Assembly: GCF_014206875.1 (NCBI RefSeq)
Contig: NZ_JACIJO010000002.1
Location: 620,001 to 684,000 of the forward strand
From: Algoriphagus iocasae
GTDB lineage: Bacteria > Bacteroidota > Bacteroidia > Cytophagales > Cyclobacteriaceae
DNA length: 64,000 nucleotides
Direction: 5' to 3'
Positions 63,001 to 64,000 of the stretch are shown here, in pieces (the first letter of the stretch is position 1; every line of letters starts with the position of its first letter). The notes beneath the pieces were generated by a model. That model did not search any database. It worked only from the letters and a program-made list of their open reading frames with translations, and was not told where the DNA came from. Made by a program: the position numbers and the translations under genes.

Positions 63001-63080
63001 AAGCTAAAAAATTATTGAAAGGATTCCTTTCTGTCCCAAAAGAAACCAAACCGGATACCACGAAAACTAAAGAAAACTAG
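60078..63080 (+). CDS. AsmA family protein, large
   Basis: A 1000-aa protein with an N-terminal membrane anchor (about 5-25) and a very long periplasmic part of repeating beta strands typical of AsmA/TamB-like lipid-transfer proteins. An N-terminal AsmA block lies around 25-150 and an AsmA_2-like block around 750-900 (DASMKTLGGNIGLQGTY, NLTGKFNSNLSFSG). The last 90 residues are Lys/Glu/Ala-rich and probably helical. Relatives help move phospholipids towards the outer membrane; this member's partner is unknown. Confidence 0.88.
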   Translation: MKKTLLILSGIFLFLIAAAASIPFLFKDKIAARIDQEIAQSVNAQVIYDLDNISLSIFRNFPDISATVKDFGIVGNAPFQADTLASLDELQIDFNLKSILFDDYPTLTGVHLNGGSLYIKVLKDGTANYDITYPSEDTTASEESNMRIGVDLIEINDLNLVYDDRQLDYFMALGGIDAKGNGEFTADVYELPIELEALIADITYEGTSYLSNKTFSGETLLNIDMANMKFTFGEGDFRLNDFLFDLSGYIAMPEDDIEMDLAIAGKNNEFKSILSLVPGIYSESFSDLETSGTMDFQGSIKGIYNETKFPSFDIGLTIKEGMFQYPELPRPVKNVNLNMQVKNETDNLDNTSISIPAFNLAFGDNPISGRFMLSDLISYTIDAALNGKLNLEELTSIFPIEGMALKGNLDVNAIAKGRYDSIAGVIPTIDAKMVLANGYAKSAEYHAPIENINVQALIENKTGKMNDFLVNLSQFGFELEDEKIQGFMKISDFEDLNWDGEVKGGVDLKKILAIFPMDDMTMEGRIQADILTKGSYAAVETGRYQQLETKGKMEVDNFKYSSTDVPQGVEISKAIAEFSPASINLTQFDSKLGQSPVQAKGSLTNYMDYFLGENGTLKGQLILNSPKFNVNEWMTEDATTDTVNTEMTVIELPENIDFNMSVAANEVIYDNMNLREVKGNMTLRNGVLNFNDASMKTLGGNIGLQGTYDPRDVSAPKFNFSLDIADLSIAEAFKTFNTVKAFAPIAQNLTGKFNSNLSFSGNLGQDMMPLLASLDGSGLLKIAETALRDSKILEGITTLTKLKDANTLSLKNISIPISIENGVMDVKPFDVKLWDYEANVQGSAGFDGSINYLVNMQIPAGKFGAQANSLLATISGTQVDENTTIPLALNLSGTYNSPKIALAGGNSIETLLANALKARVSGESQALQAQATEQFNAAQDSIKKEMKLKAEVVQDSVKKVIESQTNATKDKAVEEAKKLLKGFLSVPKETKPDTTKTKEN

Positions 63081-63085
63081 GAAGC

Positions 63086-63119
63086 CAAAAAAAGCCCTGA
63101 ACCTTTCGGCCCAGGGCTT
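63086..63119 (-). terminator. Terminator of the cytochrome c gene
   Basis: AAGCCCTG (63092-63099) and CAGGGCTT (63112-63119) form a stem; on the minus strand a run of T follows (63086-63093). It is about 70 nt past the stop at 63190. Confidence 0.72.
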
Positions 63120-63189
63120 GGCTATTCCGGGTTTGTATCTTATTTCCTCATTGCGAAAGCTATTGAGGGAGTGATTCAAACGTGGTTAT

Positions 63190-64000
63190 TTAATTTTTAA
63201 ACTCTATTTCATTGATGGATACCAGAATATCTTCTGATTTCGCATCTGAATTTTTAAATATAAAATAAATATCATGTCTTCCATTCACTTCAGAGATCTT
63301 GGCAAAAGGTTTTGCTGAATTTTGTCTCATCCATTCAAGTCTTGACATTCCTGCCGGTGGTCTAAACCCTCCAGCTGGCGCACTGGTTACTTTTTCGGTC
63401 TGACCAATTACAGTTCCAGTTGGCGAATCAATTCTAATTTCTACAGATGCACCTTTGGCATTATTTCTTGCACTGATTCCTAAATAGAGCATGATTTCCT
63501 TAACACCAGTCATATCGAGGTCTTTGAAACCAATGTAAGACTGATCACCCATCATGAAGAAATTAATACTCGGAGTAGTCAAAAGCTGAACTCCTTTTCT
63601 TACTTCAGAAAGCGTTGGATTAAGGAATGGATTTCTCAAGGCAACAAAATCTTCACCTGTTAGTGACTGAATATTTCCTGCGCCTTTGTCAGAATAGTAA
63701 GCTCTCAATAGATAACCTCCTTGACCATCTTCTCCTTCCGGAACTTCTGGACTTACTTTTCCTTCCAACGGAAGCGAAGTCACAGTTGGTTTTACCTCAT
63801 TCATTGAGAAGATATAATCAATCATTCTCTTGGCATCAGCTTCGGAAAGTTGAGGGTGCGCACTCATCGCATGATCTCCCCATACGCCACTTCCACCATT
63901 GATAACTTTGCCTACCAGCATGCTTACATTTGCTGGAGTATTTGGATACTTTTTAGCAACATCTGCATAGCTAGGCCCAATAGAAGTAGAATCATACTGA
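63190..64000 (-). CDS. Cytochrome c domain protein, C-terminal part, cut by the right edge
   Basis: The frame is open to the window edge (about 270 codons seen); the internal Met at 63921 is not the real start. The visible N-terminal end (QYDSTSIGPSYADVAKKYP, then GGSGVWGDHAMSAHPQLSEADAKRM) is the second half of a class I cytochrome c, with the axial Met in AMSAHPQ; the CxxCH heme site must lie just outside. The rest (about 180 aa) resembles a CBM6-like beta-sandwich with MLYLGISARNNAKGASVEIR. In Bacteroidota such pieces end large secreted ThuA- or sorbosone-dehydrogenase-type proteins; which one cannot be told here. Confidence 0.85.
   Translation of the reverse strand, partial: QYDSTSIGPSYADVAKKYPNTPANVSMLVGKVINGGSGVWGDHAMSAHPQLSEADAKRMIDYIFSMNEVKPTVTSLPLEGKVSPEVPEGEDGQGGYLLRAYYSDKGAGNIQSLTGEDFVALRNPFLNPTLSEVRKGVQLLTTPSINFFMMGDQSYIGFKDLDMTGVKEIMLYLGISARNNAKGASVEIRIDSPTGTVIGQTEKVTSAPAGGFRPPAGMSRLEWMRQNSAKPFAKISEVNGRHDIYFIFKNSDAKSEDILVSINEIEFKN

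Overview
The window looks like chromosomal DNA of a pigmented member of the Bacteroidota, most likely a Cytophagales bacterium close to Algoriphagus/Cyclobacteriaceae. The signs are a MurF-alanine racemase fusion, DUF4382 and DUF5916 proteins, TonB-dependent import under a TPP riboswitch, many lipoproteins with a Cys at residue 15-20, scarce Shine-Dalgarno sites, several TTG/GTG starts and a CruF/CrtZ carotenoid pair. The genus is inferred from gene content and was not computed.

Layout. 1-1.3 kb: two carotenoid genes on the minus strand, apparently continuing off the left edge. 1.3-1.6 kb: a DUF4286 protein. 2.0-18.1 kb: the most striking region, a same-strand run of 14 paralogous lipoproteins (DUF4221-like, probable beta-propellers). 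Neighbours either overlap by 4 or 8 nt or sit 5-6 nt apart. Dispersed and tandem non-coding repeats bound the array on both sides. The bodies of the paralogues have diverged strongly, but the 3' ends and junctions of copies 1-7 are almost the same at the DNA level, and copy 3 is a visible chimera. 18.5-20.7 kb: a TRIC-like channel, methyltransferase and patatin operon. 20.7-24 kb: a VOC protein, an alpha-oxoamine synthase-like enzyme, a class A beta-lactamase-fold lipoprotein and two tiny membrane proteins. A DUF1684 gene with a frameshift lies next to these.

24.7-30.7 kb: a ChbG-like deacetylase, a CrtO-like membrane protein, a DUF5916 outer-membrane protein, YjbQ, a small lipoprotein, TfoX and an FAH-family enzyme. 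30.8-33.5 kb: promoter, TPP riboswitch, TonB-dependent receptor and terminator, a probable thiamine-uptake unit. 33.5-41.4 kb: mainly minus-strand genes, including YceI plus an intradiol-dioxygenase-like lipoprotein beside a membrane LytTR regulator, a FabZ-like protein lacking the catalytic His, an amidohydrolase and an M14 peptidase. 41.6-42.3 kb: three consecutive miniature PLDc_N-type membrane proteins, the third only 57 aa.

42.3-48 kb: an epimerase and an ion-transport block (CLC antiporter of the fluoride-type subclass, TrkH, TrkA, voltage-gated-like K+ channel). 48-55 kb: core genes (murF-alr, a flippase-like protein and scpA in one operon; dxs with an alpha/beta hydrolase). 55-64 kb: free-methionine sulfoxide reductase, RibD, two DUF4382 lipoproteins, dGTPase, a 1000-aa AsmA protein and a cytochrome c protein cut by the right edge. 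No rRNA, tRNA, transposase, prophage or CRISPR array was recognised.

The best candidate for an undescribed system is the 14-gene lipoprotein array: its homogenised ends, alternating junction spacers and chimeric member point to a family that is actively recombining.
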